From positions 20,773 to 84,772 of the forward strand of contig DATCZA010000013.1 of the NCBI GenBank assembly GCA_036526135.1: a stretch of DNA of 64,000 bases. The letters run 5' to 3'. The stretch's first letter is position 1, and the number at the start of each line of letters is the position of its first letter. Shown piece after piece: positions 42,270-53,100 of the stretch. Source of the DNA: UBA2965 sp036526135 (GTDB lineage Bacteria; Pseudomonadota; Gammaproteobacteria; Pseudomonadales; Azotimanducaceae). A program made the translations under genes and the position numbers. The notes below the pieces were generated by a model. That model was not told the origin of the DNA, ran no database searches, and saw only the letters and a program-made list of their open reading frames with translations.

Positions 42270-44426
42270 TCACCTTTGCAGAACCTCTTCCAGGCGTCGC
42301 TGGAACTCTTCGGAAATGCGCAGGGATTTGAGCAGGGCCGGAATGTTCTCCGAGATGTTCAGGTTGTAGTGATAGGGCCGCTCGAATTCCGGACTGCGCC
42401 CTTCCAACCGAACCCCGAGCAGGAGGTCGCCGCTCGGCTGGAGATCGACATGCGCATCGAGCACCTCGAATCGGAAATCCACCAGCGGCGCGAGAGCGAA
42501 CCCGCCGACCTGCTGGCCGAGCGCTTCGGCCGCCTTCCCCGCATCCGGATAGCGCAGAACGCCCCCGGGCGCCCGAGCGAGGAAACGTCCGTTCGTGATC
42601 CTGGTGCCGCCCTCGAGGAGCTCGACAGGCAGCTCGCCATCGAGAATGCCCGATCCGGTCACCGACTCTCCTTCCAGAGCCAGCACGTCGGCTAGCTCGA
42701 TCCCGGTTGCGATCACCAGAAAAGCGGCGGTGGCGTCGTTCATGTCGTAGGCCAGTCGGTCGATGAAGAGCTCCCCGCCAAGCGCTCTGCCCCGAACCGC
42801 GCTGAGCAGCGCCGTAGCCGGCGTCAGCTCCGCAGCAAACCGCAGATCACGCAGAGGAAAGCCGGGGTCTGCAACCGCCACGCTCAGCGTATCGGCCGTA
42901 GCCTGCCAGCCGTCTTCGCGCAGCTTCACCCGGGCCTCACCGGCAATGCCTGCCGCCACCACTTCGCCGTAGTGGGATTGAACGCCTTCGAGGGTCACGA
43001 CCACGTCGCCCGACAGCGCCCCGTCACCGAGGGTCAGGCTGCCCGTCACTGCGACGTTTCCCGCGTCGACGTCGTAAGGCTGATCCCAGCCAGCAAGGAA
43101 CGTGGCCAGCAGCGGCGCTCTCAGCCGCTGGCGAGCCGATAGCTCGACGACCATGGTCGACGACTCGGCGTCCGCACGAATCTGCCCAGAGGCGGAGAGC
43201 TGGAGGGCGGGGACCGTTGCCGCAAACGCGCCCCGCGCGCCGCCGGGGTCCATGGCGAGGGAATCGATGCGAAGGTCGACGTAGGGAGCAAGTGCGAAGT
43301 TCTCCCAGCGCGCGGCATCCGCAGCCAGCGCGGCGCGAACCGGGCTCCCCAGGGTGAGCGTCATTGGTTCGATCCCGACTTCGAGCGCAAGGCCGTCGAG
43401 GGTATCCAGACGGATACCCTCGAGACTCCAAGACGCACCCGAAACGGCGGCACCGGTCACCACCATGCCCGGGTCGATGGACAGCTTCGCGCCGGATCTG
43501 TCCAACCCGGCCGACAGGGTTCCACGCGCCGCAACGTCATGGGGCAGGTCAGCTTCGAGCTGCCAGGCGCCGGAGACACGGACGAGCTCGGCAGCCTCGT
43601 CTTCAGGCCAGGGGCCCTCCGCTTCGGCCACCGCGAAGCCTCCGCGCCAAGCCCCGCCGTCCACGCGCGCCTGCAGCCCGGATCCCAACCGCCAGCCATT
43701 CTCGCTAAGCTCGATGGGGCCCCGGCCTTCCAGGGTGACGGCGAGTTCGCCATCCTCAACGGGCAGCTCCAGATTCCAGGCAATAACCGCCTCGCCCGCC
43801 AGACGCCGAGCATCGGCCGAGACAGCCAGGGAGTTGGCCGGTCGCTCTAGCTGCTGGATGGCCAGGCCAACCGAGCCCGCGGCATCTGCGCGCATGGAAA
43901 GCCGGAGCGCGCCAAGGGGCTCGACGCCGCTCACCTCGCCTGCCAGGCTGGCTGCCGCTGGCGTGAATCCAAACGTACCGGCAAAGACGAGCTCTCCCGT
44001 GCGCAAACGGACCTCATCCACCTGAACGCTCTCCACCGGCAGTTCCTGCCAGGCGTCCAGGAACAGGCCCGGCAGCACAACGATCTGCTCTCCAAGCGCC
44101 CCGGGTTCCGCATCGCCGCTGGAGTCCTCGACGTACACCGTCAGCAGCGCAGCGCCCACGAACGCCAGCCTTCGCTCCCGGACGCCCGACCAGTTATAAG
44201 CGACGGACAGTTGCTCGGCCCGCAGCTCATTGCCCTGCATGCTCGCGACGAGCCGATCCACGGCAATTTCACCCCAGCGCGGAAATCGCACGTCCAGCTC
44301 CCGCACCTCGATGCCGACAGCGGCCGCCTCGCGCAGGGCCAGCGTCTCGGCCAGCCAGGGCAGCGACGCGTAAGCGCCTGCCAGCAGGCCGGCCAGAAGA
44401 ATCACGATTGCCAGGAGCCACTTCAC
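42270..44426 (-). CDS. ydbH: YdbH-family intermembrane lipid-transport protein
   Basis: The 718-residue protein has a membrane anchor at residues 3-20 (WLLAIVILLAGLLAGAYASL) and a long beta-rich body of AsmA/DUF748 type, ending SENIPALLKSLRISEEFQRR, the YdbH C-terminal signature. In E. coli YdbH acts redundantly with TamB and YhdP in phospholipid delivery to the outer membrane. It is the first gene of a ydbH-ynbE-ydbL operon and starts 1 base before the MATE stop, so the MATE gene may be co-transcribed. Confidence 0.9.
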   Translation of the reverse strand: MKWLLAIVILLAGLLAGAYASLPWLAETLALREAAAVGIEVRELDVRFPRWGEIAVDRLVASMQGNELRAEQLSVAYNWSGVRERRLAFVGAALLTVYVEDSSGDAEPGALGEQIVVLPGLFLDAWQELPVESVQVDEVRLRTGELVFAGTFGFTPAAASLAGEVSGVEPLGALRLSMRADAAGSVGLAIQQLERPANSLAVSADARRLAGEAVIAWNLELPVEDGELAVTLEGRGPIELSENGWRLGSGLQARVDGGAWRGGFAVAEAEGPWPEDEAAELVRVSGAWQLEADLPHDVAARGTLSAGLDRSGAKLSIDPGMVVTGAAVSGASWSLEGIRLDTLDGLALEVGIEPMTLTLGSPVRAALAADAARWENFALAPYVDLRIDSLAMDPGGARGAFAATVPALQLSASGQIRADAESSTMVVELSARQRLRAPLLATFLAGWDQPYDVDAGNVAVTGSLTLGDGALSGDVVVTLEGVQSHYGEVVAAGIAGEARVKLREDGWQATADTLSVAVADPGFPLRDLRFAAELTPATALLSAVRGRALGGELFIDRLAYDMNDATAAFLVIATGIELADVLALEGESVTGSGILDGELPVELLEGGTRITNGRFLARAPGGVLRYPDAGKAAEALGQQVGGFALAPLVDFRFEVLDAHVDLQPSGDLLLGVRLEGRSPEFERPYHYNLNISENIPALLKSLRISEEFQRRLEEVLQR

Positions 44427-45794
44427 CTACCCGGCCCCTTCGTAGCGCCCATGACGGGAAATCTCCTTGTGCAGCATCCGGCGCACCCAACCATAGGCCA
44501 GGCCGCCGAACAAGCAGTTGCAGACGGCCGCCGCGGCAAAGATTCCCGCATAGCCGAAGAGCGTTTCCATGATCAAAGCCATTGGTATGTAGAGAACGAT
44601 CATTCGCAACAGCGAAAGCACCAGGGTGGGCATGGGCTTGCCCAACGCGATGAAGGTCGAGCTCGCCACCATGCCCACACCGAGAAGGCCGTAGGTAGCT
44701 GGAAGCAACAACAGGTAGAGGTAGGTTGCATCGACGACGGCCGGGTCCTGGTTGATGAAGCCCACGATGGGCCGGCCGAAACCGGCGAGGAGGGCGAAAG
44801 CCAGCAGTGACCACAGGAAGCTGAAGCGGAACCCCAGGGATTGCGCCCGGTAGATGCGCTCGTAGCGGCGAGCACCCCAGTTCTGGCCAATCACCGGTCC
44901 CGTGCTGGCAGCCAGGGCCATGATGATCATGGTAGCCAGGGACTCGATGCGCGAGGCGACGCCAAACCCGCCCACCACCTCGTGCCCGTAGTCGGCCAGC
45001 AGGGCCACCACCACGCCCATGGAGACCGGGCCGATGAGGTTGCCGACCATGGACGGCAGGCCGATCTTAAGAACTTCCCCCCAGGACTCGCGACGCGAAG
45101 ACCAGGGCTCACGGGCGAACGACAACAGGTTCATGCGCTGCATCACCCTGACCGTGTAGCCGAACATGGCGAGCCGAGACAGCACGAATGACCAAGCCGC
45201 CCCGGTGATTCCCAGCCCGTCCGCCACGCCGGGGATACCGAAGATCAGCGGCGGCGCGATGAGCACCTGAAGGCCGGCACCCGCGGCCATGATGACGCCC
45301 GGCAGGCGCGCGCTGCCCACCGCGCGCATGATGTTGGTGGCAACCATGGGCAGCGCAAAAGCCGGCAGGCCGAGAAACCACACCGTCATGTAGCGCACCG
45401 ACAGAGGCAGGATGTCGGACCCTGCGCCCAGCACCCTGAAGAGCGGCTCGACGAAAAGCATCCCGAGCAGGGTGAGGCTCAATACCAGCATGGCGACCAG
45501 GTAGAGCGCGTTCGTCGACAGGCGCCGCACCCGTTCCATGTCGCCCGCCCCCACCACCCGGGCGATGATGGACGCCGCCCCGACCCCGATTCCCATGGAG
45601 ACCGTCGCCATGGCCAGGACCACGGGAAAGGAGAAGCTCACCGCCGCCAGCTCCCGGGTGCCGATCCAGCCGACGTAGACCGTATCGATCATCGACGCGA
45701 GGATCATCGACGAGATCCCGAGGAACATGGGGATCGTCAGGTTGACCAGGTGGCGGGATACGGGGCCCGCGGACAGGTCAACGCCCGAGCTCAC
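44427..45794 (-). CDS. MATE-family efflux transporter
   Basis: The 455-residue protein has twelve predicted helices in two repeats, beginning PVSRHLVNLTIPMFLG with the SMGIGVGAASIIARVVGAGD segment after helix 2 typical of MATE proteins. It exports cationic or aromatic compounds using a sodium or proton gradient. It ends 1 base before the ydbH start; the patatin gene lies 17 bases upstream. Confidence 0.9.
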   Translation of the reverse strand: MSSGVDLSAGPVSRHLVNLTIPMFLGISSMILASMIDTVYVGWIGTRELAAVSFSFPVVLAMATVSMGIGVGAASIIARVVGAGDMERVRRLSTNALYLVAMLVLSLTLLGMLFVEPLFRVLGAGSDILPLSVRYMTVWFLGLPAFALPMVATNIMRAVGSARLPGVIMAAGAGLQVLIAPPLIFGIPGVADGLGITGAAWSFVLSRLAMFGYTVRVMQRMNLLSFAREPWSSRRESWGEVLKIGLPSMVGNLIGPVSMGVVVALLADYGHEVVGGFGVASRIESLATMIIMALAASTGPVIGQNWGARRYERIYRAQSLGFRFSFLWSLLAFALLAGFGRPIVGFINQDPAVVDATYLYLLLLPATYGLLGVGMVASSTFIALGKPMPTLVLSLLRMIVLYIPMALIMETLFGYAGIFAAAAVCNCLFGGLAYGWVRRMLHKEISRHGRYEGAG

Positions 45795-45811
45795 GAATCC
45801 GGTCTCATCCG

Positions 45812-48166
45812 CTAGACGCCCGCGGCTTTCAGAAACGCATCAATCCTGTCGAGCTCGTCATCGCACCGGTACAGCTGCTGACGCTCGCGGTCGACGACGG
45901 CGCGAAAGAGTTTGAGGCGCATCCGATCGGGGTCGCTGATGGCATCACGAGACGACTGAACGAGCAGATCGACCAGCCGGTCCGCGGCGTTGAGCCTGCC
46001 CCAGAGGTAATCGTGCTCGCGATAGGCCCGGTTGAAGAAACCGAGAAAACCCATGAACTGGCGCGACTTCAGTCCTTTGAAGACCGACCTGAGCGTCGGC
46101 GCGTCCTCCGGGCTGATCCTCTCCACGCTGATGGGCGTGAGCGGGTCGGGGCCGCCCTCCAGGGACGCCGGCGACATGAGCAGCACGTCGAAAACCGGAA
46201 AGCCGACGTAATCCGTGAGCATCTGGTCGCGCAGCCGGTCGTCGGTAAGCCGGTCGAGGAAGGTGCAGATCAGGGCATCGAACTCGCGGTCGAACGACTG
46301 CAGCCCCAGCGCGCCGAATATGTCCTTGAGTAGATCCCTGGCCTCGTCCGGCTCGAGCGGCAGGTTCCGGGCGGCCACCGCGAGCTTTTCGATCAGCGGG
46401 CCGTCGAGGTATTGGGATCGCCGCAGTCGATGCAGGCGCTCGAGGAACCCGTAGGCGTCGTTCTTGAAGCTATCCAGCGCGTCGGTGGACGCTTCATCCA
46501 GCTCCGTGACGTCCTCGTGCTGATTGATCCGCCGGATGACGAACTGCAGGCGCCGGATGCGGTAGGTGACGTCGAATCGGTCGAGGAACGTTTCCTGCAT
46601 GTTGTCGCGCCGGCCGGCATCCCCGGACTCTGCCCCCTGCCACGAGCGCGATATGGACTCGCTCATGCCATCCCGCGTTCGCTCGTCGTTGGGGTTCTCG
46701 GCAAGCACCGCCCACTCGTCGACGAGCGCATCGGTCAGCCGCCAGACGCGCCGCTGCACGTAGGCGTGATAGGCAATGCTCATGTCCTCCTCGGCGCGCT
46801 CCAAAATAGCCGTCCGCAGGTAGGTGATCAGATCTGCCGTCATCTCCTGGCGCCTGGCCACGTCCTGCAGCTCGCGGACCAGGGTATTGATCTCGGCCGC
46901 ATTGGATTCGACGATGCGCCGGTTGATGCGCACCCGCTTGTCCTGGGACACGATGGCCTGGAGATCGTCTACGATGGGCTGGTTGCGGGGAATCGAGGAG
47001 AGCGCCGCGCGGATCGTGCGGAGGTATCCCAGGTTACGCTCCGGGCTCACGACGTCCACGGCGCTCGGATCGGGCTCGATGTAGACGATGCAGCGTTCGA
47101 CGAGCCGATCGGCCGGACGGTGACCGAGGGCTTCCAGGGCCACCTCGAAAGGCTTGTTGTTGACGATGCCGCCGTCCACGAAGTATCGGTCCGCCGGGTC
47201 GAAAAGACGCGCCGCCGGCGTGCCGTCCCGGACGAACACGTTGTAGTGCAGGAATTTCTCCTCCAGCGGCCAGCTCAAGTGCCGCTCGGCGAGCACGCGC
47301 TTGAGCTCGGAGTGATGAAACGGCTCGAAAGCCCCCGCATAGGACGAGCTGGCCCGGGCCGCCCAGACTAGGCCCGGCAGGTTGGCGTCGTCCAAGTCGC
47401 TGAGCCGGCGGCCGGCCTCGGTTTCCATGTGGGTGAATCGGCAGTAGGCACCGTGCTCCCGCTCACTGGCCATCAGCTCGTCGTGAAGGCGGATGCTGCG
47501 GGGATAGCCGACCAGGTCCGTGATGCTCGTGTACACGTCCAAACGCTGACCGGCGGGCAGCAGGCTGCTCCCTGGGAGCCGGGTCTTGAGCATGGCCTCC
47601 AGAGAGTTGAAGAAGATGTGGCTCAACCGGGCCCCCGACAACGGCGGCTGGAACCAGGAGGAGCGCACGACGCGGGCGAGCTTCTCGCGGGTTTCCGGGC
47701 TGGCACCGACGTCCCTCGGAAGCCAGAAGAACAGGAGCCGGAGAATCGGGTAAAGCCACCACTTCTGCCAGGGCGACGTCTCTCTGCCCATGTACTCCAC
47801 GTCCGCATCGGACAGCCAGGTTCCCGTCTGGGAATCAAGCGACGCATCATCGACGATGGCCTTGGCCAGCATCACCGAGTTGATGGCGCCCGCCGACGCG
47901 CCGGCGATGACGTCCAGAACCACCCGGAAGTGACTGCGCCCATTTATCTCCTTGAGAATCTCGAAATAGACGGCCTCGGTATCTGCCTGGCGGTTGTCGG
48001 GACCCTCGGCATACGAAGCGTATCGGGCACGGCCGATGCCCATCTGGTGAAAAACCTTGGAGGCGCGGACGAGCTTGAGCATCTCCTTGGTGACCCCATG
48101 CATGTAGACGGCGAGGGAAGCCCCGCCATATATCACCACCGCGAGCCGTAGTTCTTTCTTCGACAT
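45812..48166 (-). CDS. Patatin-like protein, large form (TIGR03607 type)
   Basis: The 784-residue protein has YGGASLAVYMHGVTKEMLKL near the start (the oxyanion glycines are in YGGAS), the nucleophile elbow GASAGAIN (about residue 90) and the catalytic Asp in YFVDGGIVNNKPFEVAL. That is a full Ser-Asp dyad. The remaining 450 residues are helical and found in the patatin-related family TIGR03607. Lipid acyl hydrolysis at the membrane is the likely activity; biological role is unknown. Confidence 0.88.
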   Translation of the reverse strand: MSKKELRLAVVIYGGASLAVYMHGVTKEMLKLVRASKVFHQMGIGRARYASYAEGPDNRQADTEAVYFEILKEINGRSHFRVVLDVIAGASAGAINSVMLAKAIVDDASLDSQTGTWLSDADVEYMGRETSPWQKWWLYPILRLLFFWLPRDVGASPETREKLARVVRSSWFQPPLSGARLSHIFFNSLEAMLKTRLPGSSLLPAGQRLDVYTSITDLVGYPRSIRLHDELMASEREHGAYCRFTHMETEAGRRLSDLDDANLPGLVWAARASSSYAGAFEPFHHSELKRVLAERHLSWPLEEKFLHYNVFVRDGTPAARLFDPADRYFVDGGIVNNKPFEVALEALGHRPADRLVERCIVYIEPDPSAVDVVSPERNLGYLRTIRAALSSIPRNQPIVDDLQAIVSQDKRVRINRRIVESNAAEINTLVRELQDVARRQEMTADLITYLRTAILERAEEDMSIAYHAYVQRRVWRLTDALVDEWAVLAENPNDERTRDGMSESISRSWQGAESGDAGRRDNMQETFLDRFDVTYRIRRLQFVIRRINQHEDVTELDEASTDALDSFKNDAYGFLERLHRLRRSQYLDGPLIEKLAVAARNLPLEPDEARDLLKDIFGALGLQSFDREFDALICTFLDRLTDDRLRDQMLTDYVGFPVFDVLLMSPASLEGGPDPLTPISVERISPEDAPTLRSVFKGLKSRQFMGFLGFFNRAYREHDYLWGRLNAADRLVDLLVQSSRDAISDPDRMRLKLFRAVVDRERQQLYRCDDELDRIDAFLKAAGV

Positions 48167-48211
48167 GGTTAGCCATTATAGTGGCGCGAACTGCCCAACG
48201 GAGTACGACCC

Positions 48212-48901
48212 ATGTCCCGAATCCAGATCATCGCCCTGCTGTGCTGCGCAATGCTGCTCGCCGCCCCCACCATCGGCCGTCCCCAGGTGGAAGGAATTCA
48301 TGTGAGCGGTCGGGGCGAGGTGCTCGTGACCCCGGACATGGCCCGGGTCACCCTTCGCGTCACCCGCGACGGGCAGGACGCCGTCGAGCTCAAAAAAGAG
48401 CTGGACGACGTGACACGCAAGGTGCTGTCCCTGACGCGCTCTCTGAAGATCGAGGGTGAGGACGTGACCGCGGCGGTGGTCAACATCCAACCTCGCTACC
48501 GCCGTGGGGGCGGCCAGAGCGTCATCGACGGGGTCACCGCATCCCGCACCATCGCGGTGGTATTGCGCGATCTCGACCGTTACGGCCAGCTCATGAACGG
48601 CGCTCTGGAAGTGGGGGTGAACTCGGTAAGCGGTACCCAGCTCGACTCCAGCGACCGGGCGGCAGAGGAAGAGCAAGCCCTGGAGCGGGCGATGCAGGAC
48701 GCGCGCGCCGCGGCTGCTCGCGTCGCCGACGGTTTTGGCGTCTCCGTGGGCAGGCTGCTGGATGTGCACGTGGGCCAGCCTCCCGTCCAGCCCATGCGCG
48801 GCGTGATGATGGAGGCGGCGGCAGCCGGAGACGACTTCAGCCCGGGACAGCTGGTCATCTCCCGCCAGCTGCAGGCCACATTCGCCATCGAAACCCGTTG
48901 A
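48212..48901 (+). CDS. SIMPL domain (DUF541) exported protein
   Basis: The 229-residue protein has a signal peptide (about residues 1-23) and the SIMPL sequence GIHVSGRGEVLVTPDMARVT, SLTRSLKIEGEDVTAAVVNI and YRRGGGQSVIDGVTASRTI. SIMPL proteins form oligomeric periplasmic assemblies, and are linked to oxidative stress in some bacteria. It is followed 94 bases later by an RND-pump adaptor on the same strand. Confidence 0.88.
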   Translation: MSRIQIIALLCCAMLLAAPTIGRPQVEGIHVSGRGEVLVTPDMARVTLRVTRDGQDAVELKKELDDVTRKVLSLTRSLKIEGEDVTAAVVNIQPRYRRGGGQSVIDGVTASRTIAVVLRDLDRYGQLMNGALEVGVNSVSGTQLDSSDRAAEEEQALERAMQDARAAAARVADGFGVSVGRLLDVHVGQPPVQPMRGVMMEAAAAGDDFSPGQLVISRQLQATFAIETR

Positions 48902-48995
48902 CTTCTGCGCGGCGGCCAAAGACTCCGTATGGACCTCTCTGGAGAACGGCTCCGAATGCGGGCAGTATAGCCCCGGGAAAGTGGAGGACCGGATC

Positions 48996-50117
48996 TTGAA
49001 CCACAGGAATATAGTGGCCGCCATCGGCTGCCTGGCCCTGGTCGCGTGCGGCGAAGCGCCCATCGACGACGCGGCCCCCACAGCGCGGCCGGTGAAGACG
49101 ATGATCGTCGAGTCTCCCGCCGGCAGCGGCGTTCGCAACTTCCCCGGCCGAATCGATTCGGCGAACAGGGCGGACCTGGCCTTTCGCGTACCGGGCACGG
49201 TAGCCAGGCTCGCGGCCTCGGAAGGCGCGCCCGTCAATCGGGGACAGGAGCTCGCGCGCCTGGACCAGACCGACTACGAGATCGCGCTGCGTGACCGCCA
49301 GGCCACCTGGGACCGGGCCAGCAAGGACTACGAGCGCTCCAAGGATCTGGTGGACAAAGGGGCCATCTCCCGGCGCGACTTCGACCGGGTGGAGGCCAAC
49401 TTCAAGAGCGCCGATGCGGCGCTGGCCCAGGCAAAGCAGAACCTCGAGTACACCACCCTGCGCGCACCCTTCGACGGCAACGTGGCCAGACGGCATGTGG
49501 ATGCCTTCGAGGAGATCAACGCCGGCCAGACCGTCTACTCCGTGATCGACCAATCCGTGCTGGAAGTGAAAATCGACATCCCGGAAAACGTCATCATGAT
49601 GCTGTCATCGCGCGGGTCCGAGCCCGAGGAACAGGCCGGCAAAATCCCGGTATGGGCCGCCTTCGACATGGCCCCGGAGCGCCGCTTTCCTCTGACGGTA
49701 AAGGAGTACGCCACACGCGCCGACGCTCAGACACAGACCTTCGAGGTGACGTTCGCCCTGCCGGCACCTGACGACGTCAGGGTTCTGCCCGGGATGACGG
49801 CCAGCGTCACCATGGATCTGTCCCGGGCCATGGACGTGGACTCCGTCTACTACCTTCCCGTCACGGCCGTAACCGGCAGCGAGGGCTTGACCCCAAGAGT
49901 CTGGGCCGTGGATGAAGACACCATGACCGTGCGCGAGCAGCCGATCGTGCTGGGGCGCCTGGTGGGGTCCAGCGTCGAGGTCACCGAGGGCCTGGAGCCC
50001 GGCATGCGCATCGTTACCGCCGGAGCCGCCTACCTGGCGGATGGCATGGCGGTAACGCTGCTGGCCCACAGCGAGCAGGCCGAGCCGCGGGAAGAAGACC
50101 TGCCGCGCCCGAGCTGA
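48996..50117 (+). CDS. RND efflux membrane-fusion (periplasmic adaptor) lipoprotein
   Basis: From a TTG at 48996, with GGAGG 8 bases upstream, the product is 373 residues; a GTG at 48981 is in frame but overlaps this ribosome site. The lipobox is LALVACG, so the protein is anchored to the inner membrane by lipid. Typical HlyD/AcrA layout follows: biotinyl-lipoyl half (ARLAASEGAPVNRGQELARL), a helical hairpin (QATWDRASKDYERSKDLVD), and the second lipoyl half LRAPFDGNVARRHVDAFE. It links the RND pump at 50151 to an outer-membrane channel not found here. Confidence 0.9.
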   Translation: MNHRNIVAAIGCLALVACGEAPIDDAAPTARPVKTMIVESPAGSGVRNFPGRIDSANRADLAFRVPGTVARLAASEGAPVNRGQELARLDQTDYEIALRDRQATWDRASKDYERSKDLVDKGAISRRDFDRVEANFKSADAALAQAKQNLEYTTLRAPFDGNVARRHVDAFEEINAGQTVYSVIDQSVLEVKIDIPENVIMMLSSRGSEPEEQAGKIPVWAAFDMAPERRFPLTVKEYATRADAQTQTFEVTFALPAPDDVRVLPGMTASVTMDLSRAMDVDSVYYLPVTAVTGSEGLTPRVWAVDEDTMTVREQPIVLGRLVGSSVEVTEGLEPGMRIVTAGAAYLADGMAVTLLAHSEQAEPREEDLPRPS

Positions 50118-50150
50118 CGGCTCGCGCGGCGCTAACGGACAACAACAACG

Positions 50151-53100
50151 ATGAACATCGGCTCATACTCCGTCGAGAACAAGGTCATCTCCTGGCTGCT
50201 GGTCATCATTCTGGTGGCCGGCGGAATCTACGGCTTCAACGAGATGGGGAAGCTGGAGGATCCGAACTTCACCATCAAGCAGGCGAAGATCATCACCCTG
50301 TATCCCGGGGCTACGGCTCAGGAAGTGCAGGACGAGGTGACCTACCACATCGAGGAAGCGCTGCAGCTTATGGGCCAGCTCAAGCGCATCAAGATGTCCA
50401 TCTCCCGACCGGGCATGTCCGATCTCGCCATCGAATTCAAGGACGAGTACAAGGCCGACGACTTCCCGGACATTTACGACGAGCTGCGCCGCAAGCTGCA
50501 GGACATGCACGGCAAGCTGCCGCCCGGCGTGCAGGGGCCACGCGTCATCGACGACTTCGGCGACGTCTACGGCATCTACGCGGCGCTGACCGGCGACGGC
50601 TATACGTATCGTGACCTGAAGGACGCCGCCGACGAGCTCAAGAAGCAGCTCGTGCTGGTACCCGGCGTGAGGAAGATCGTCATCGGCGGCGGCCAGCGCG
50701 AGGTGGTCTACATCGAGATCTCACGAACGCGGATCAGCGAGCTCGGCATACCGCTGGAGCAGATCGCCAACATCCTGCAGTCCCAGAACATGGTCACGGA
50801 CGCGGGACGGGTTCGGGTCGGACCCGACTACGTCCGCATTCATCCCACCGGCGAGTTCACGTCCGTCCAGGCCATTGGCGACGTGCTCATCGGTTCGAAC
50901 GAGCGTCGTCTGATTTTCCTCAAAGACATCGCGACCATTCACCGGGCCTACGAGGAGGTTGCAAACAAGCTCATCTTCTTCAACGGTAAGCCGGCGCTGA
51001 CTCTGGGCGTGTCCATCCAGGCCGGCGAGAACGTGGTCGCCGTGGGCGAGGCCGTGAGAAAGCGATTCGGGCAGCTGGCGAGCACGATACCCATCGGCAT
51101 GGATATCAAAGTCATCTACAACCAGCCCGAGGAAGTGCAGAAGTCGGTATCCGGCTTCATCGTCAGCGTCGGGCAGGCGATCGCCATCGTGATCGCCGTG
51201 CTGCTGGTCTTCATGGGGCTGCGCACCGGCATCATCATCGGCGCCGTGCTGCTGATCACCGTCTCCGGCACGTTGCTCTTCATGCAGCTCTACGGCATCG
51301 AGCTGCAGCGGATTTCCCTGGGCGCCCTGGTGATCGCGCTGGGCATGCTGGTGGACAACGCCATCGTGGTAGCGGAAGGCATGCTCGTTCGCATCCAGGC
51401 CGGCATGAACCCCACCAAGGCCGCCGAGGAAACGGTCGGCAAGACCATGTGGCCGCTGCTCGGCGGCACCATCATCGGCATCCTCGCGTTTTCCGCCATC
51501 GGCCTGTCGACAGACAACACGGGCGAGTTCGCAAGCTCCCTGTTCTACGTGATCCTGATCTCCCTGACGCTGTCCTGGGTGACGGCGGTCAGCACGACGC
51601 CCCTCCTGTGCGCCATGTTCTTGAAGCCGGATCCCGATGCCGATCCTGATGCGAACCCCTATGACAAGGGTTTCTTCAGAACCTTCCGCGGCGCGCTGAA
51701 GGTGGTCATCCGCCTGCGGGTGCTCGCGGTGGCCGTGGTGGTCGGTCTGTTCGTGCTGGCGGGTTTCGGCTTCGGGTACATCAAGAACGCCTTCTTCCCG
51801 AACTCGAACACGCCCATGTTCTTCGTCGACATCTGGGAACCCGAGGGCACCGACATACGCGTCACCCGACGCGACGCCCAGGCAATCTCGGAATTCTTGA
51901 GAGCCCAGGAAGGCGTGCGATCCACGGTCGCCCTGATCGGCGGCGGCGACGCCCGGTTTGCGCTGACCTACGAGCCCAAGGAATCCAGCCCCGCCTACGC
52001 CCAGATCATCGTGCAGACCGAGACCCTGGAGCAGATCTCGAAAATCTGGCCGGCGGTAGAGGCCCACTTGCAGGAGCACTACCCGCACCTGGATCCCATC
52101 ATCAAGGCCTTTCGAATCGGCCCGGGGCGCGACGGCAAGATCGAGGCGCGATTCCATGGCCCGGATCCTGCGGTGTTGCGCTCCCTGGCCGAGCGGGCGA
52201 AAGCCATCATGCGCGAGGATCCGGGGGCCAAGGAGATCAACGACGACTGGCGGCAGCCCGTCATGCTGGTGCGCCCGGTGTTCAACGAGCGGGTCGCGAG
52301 GCAGCTCGGCGTCACGCGGGAGAACGTCGCCACCGCGCTCAAGTCCGCCTACGAAGGGACGGACGTGGGCGTCTACCGGGACGGCATCCGCATGCTGCCG
52401 ATCAAGCTTCGCCCGCCGGCGGAAGAACGCGCCGACGTGGCGAACATCCAGGACATCCGGGTATGGAGCCCGGCGCTGCAGACGGCGGTTCCCATCGCTC
52501 AGGTAGTGAACTCGTTCGAGACCGTGTTCGAGAACACGATCCTGCGCGGCCGAAACCGCATCCAGACCATCATCGCCGCCTGCAACCCCACGGGGGAGCT
52601 GGCCACGCCGCTGTTCGAGCGGCTCAAGCCCCGGATCGAAGACATCGAGCTGCCGCCGGGCTACGAGCTGTCCTGGGGCGGCGAGTACGAGGACTCGGCC
52701 AACGCCCAGGCCGGCCTCGCCCGGGTGCTGCCCGCGGGCTTCATCCTCATGATCCTCACCAGCATCCTGCTGTTCGGTAAAGTCCGCCAGCCGCTGATCA
52801 TCTGGCTCACGGTGCCGCTCGCCATCATCGGCATCACCGCAGGGCTCCTCGGTTTCGACGGCGCGTTCGACTTCATGTCACTGCTCGGCGCGCTGAGCCT
52901 CATCGGGCTCCTCATCAAGAACGCCATCGTGCTGATCGAGGAGATCGACCAGCAGATCGCAGACGGCAAAGAGCACCTGACCGCCATCCTGGACTCCACG
53001 GTGAGCCGTCTGCGTCCGGTGGTGATGGCGGCGTCCACGACCATCCTCGGCCTGATCCCGCTCCTGCAGGACGTTTTCTTCGTCAACATGTCCATCACCA

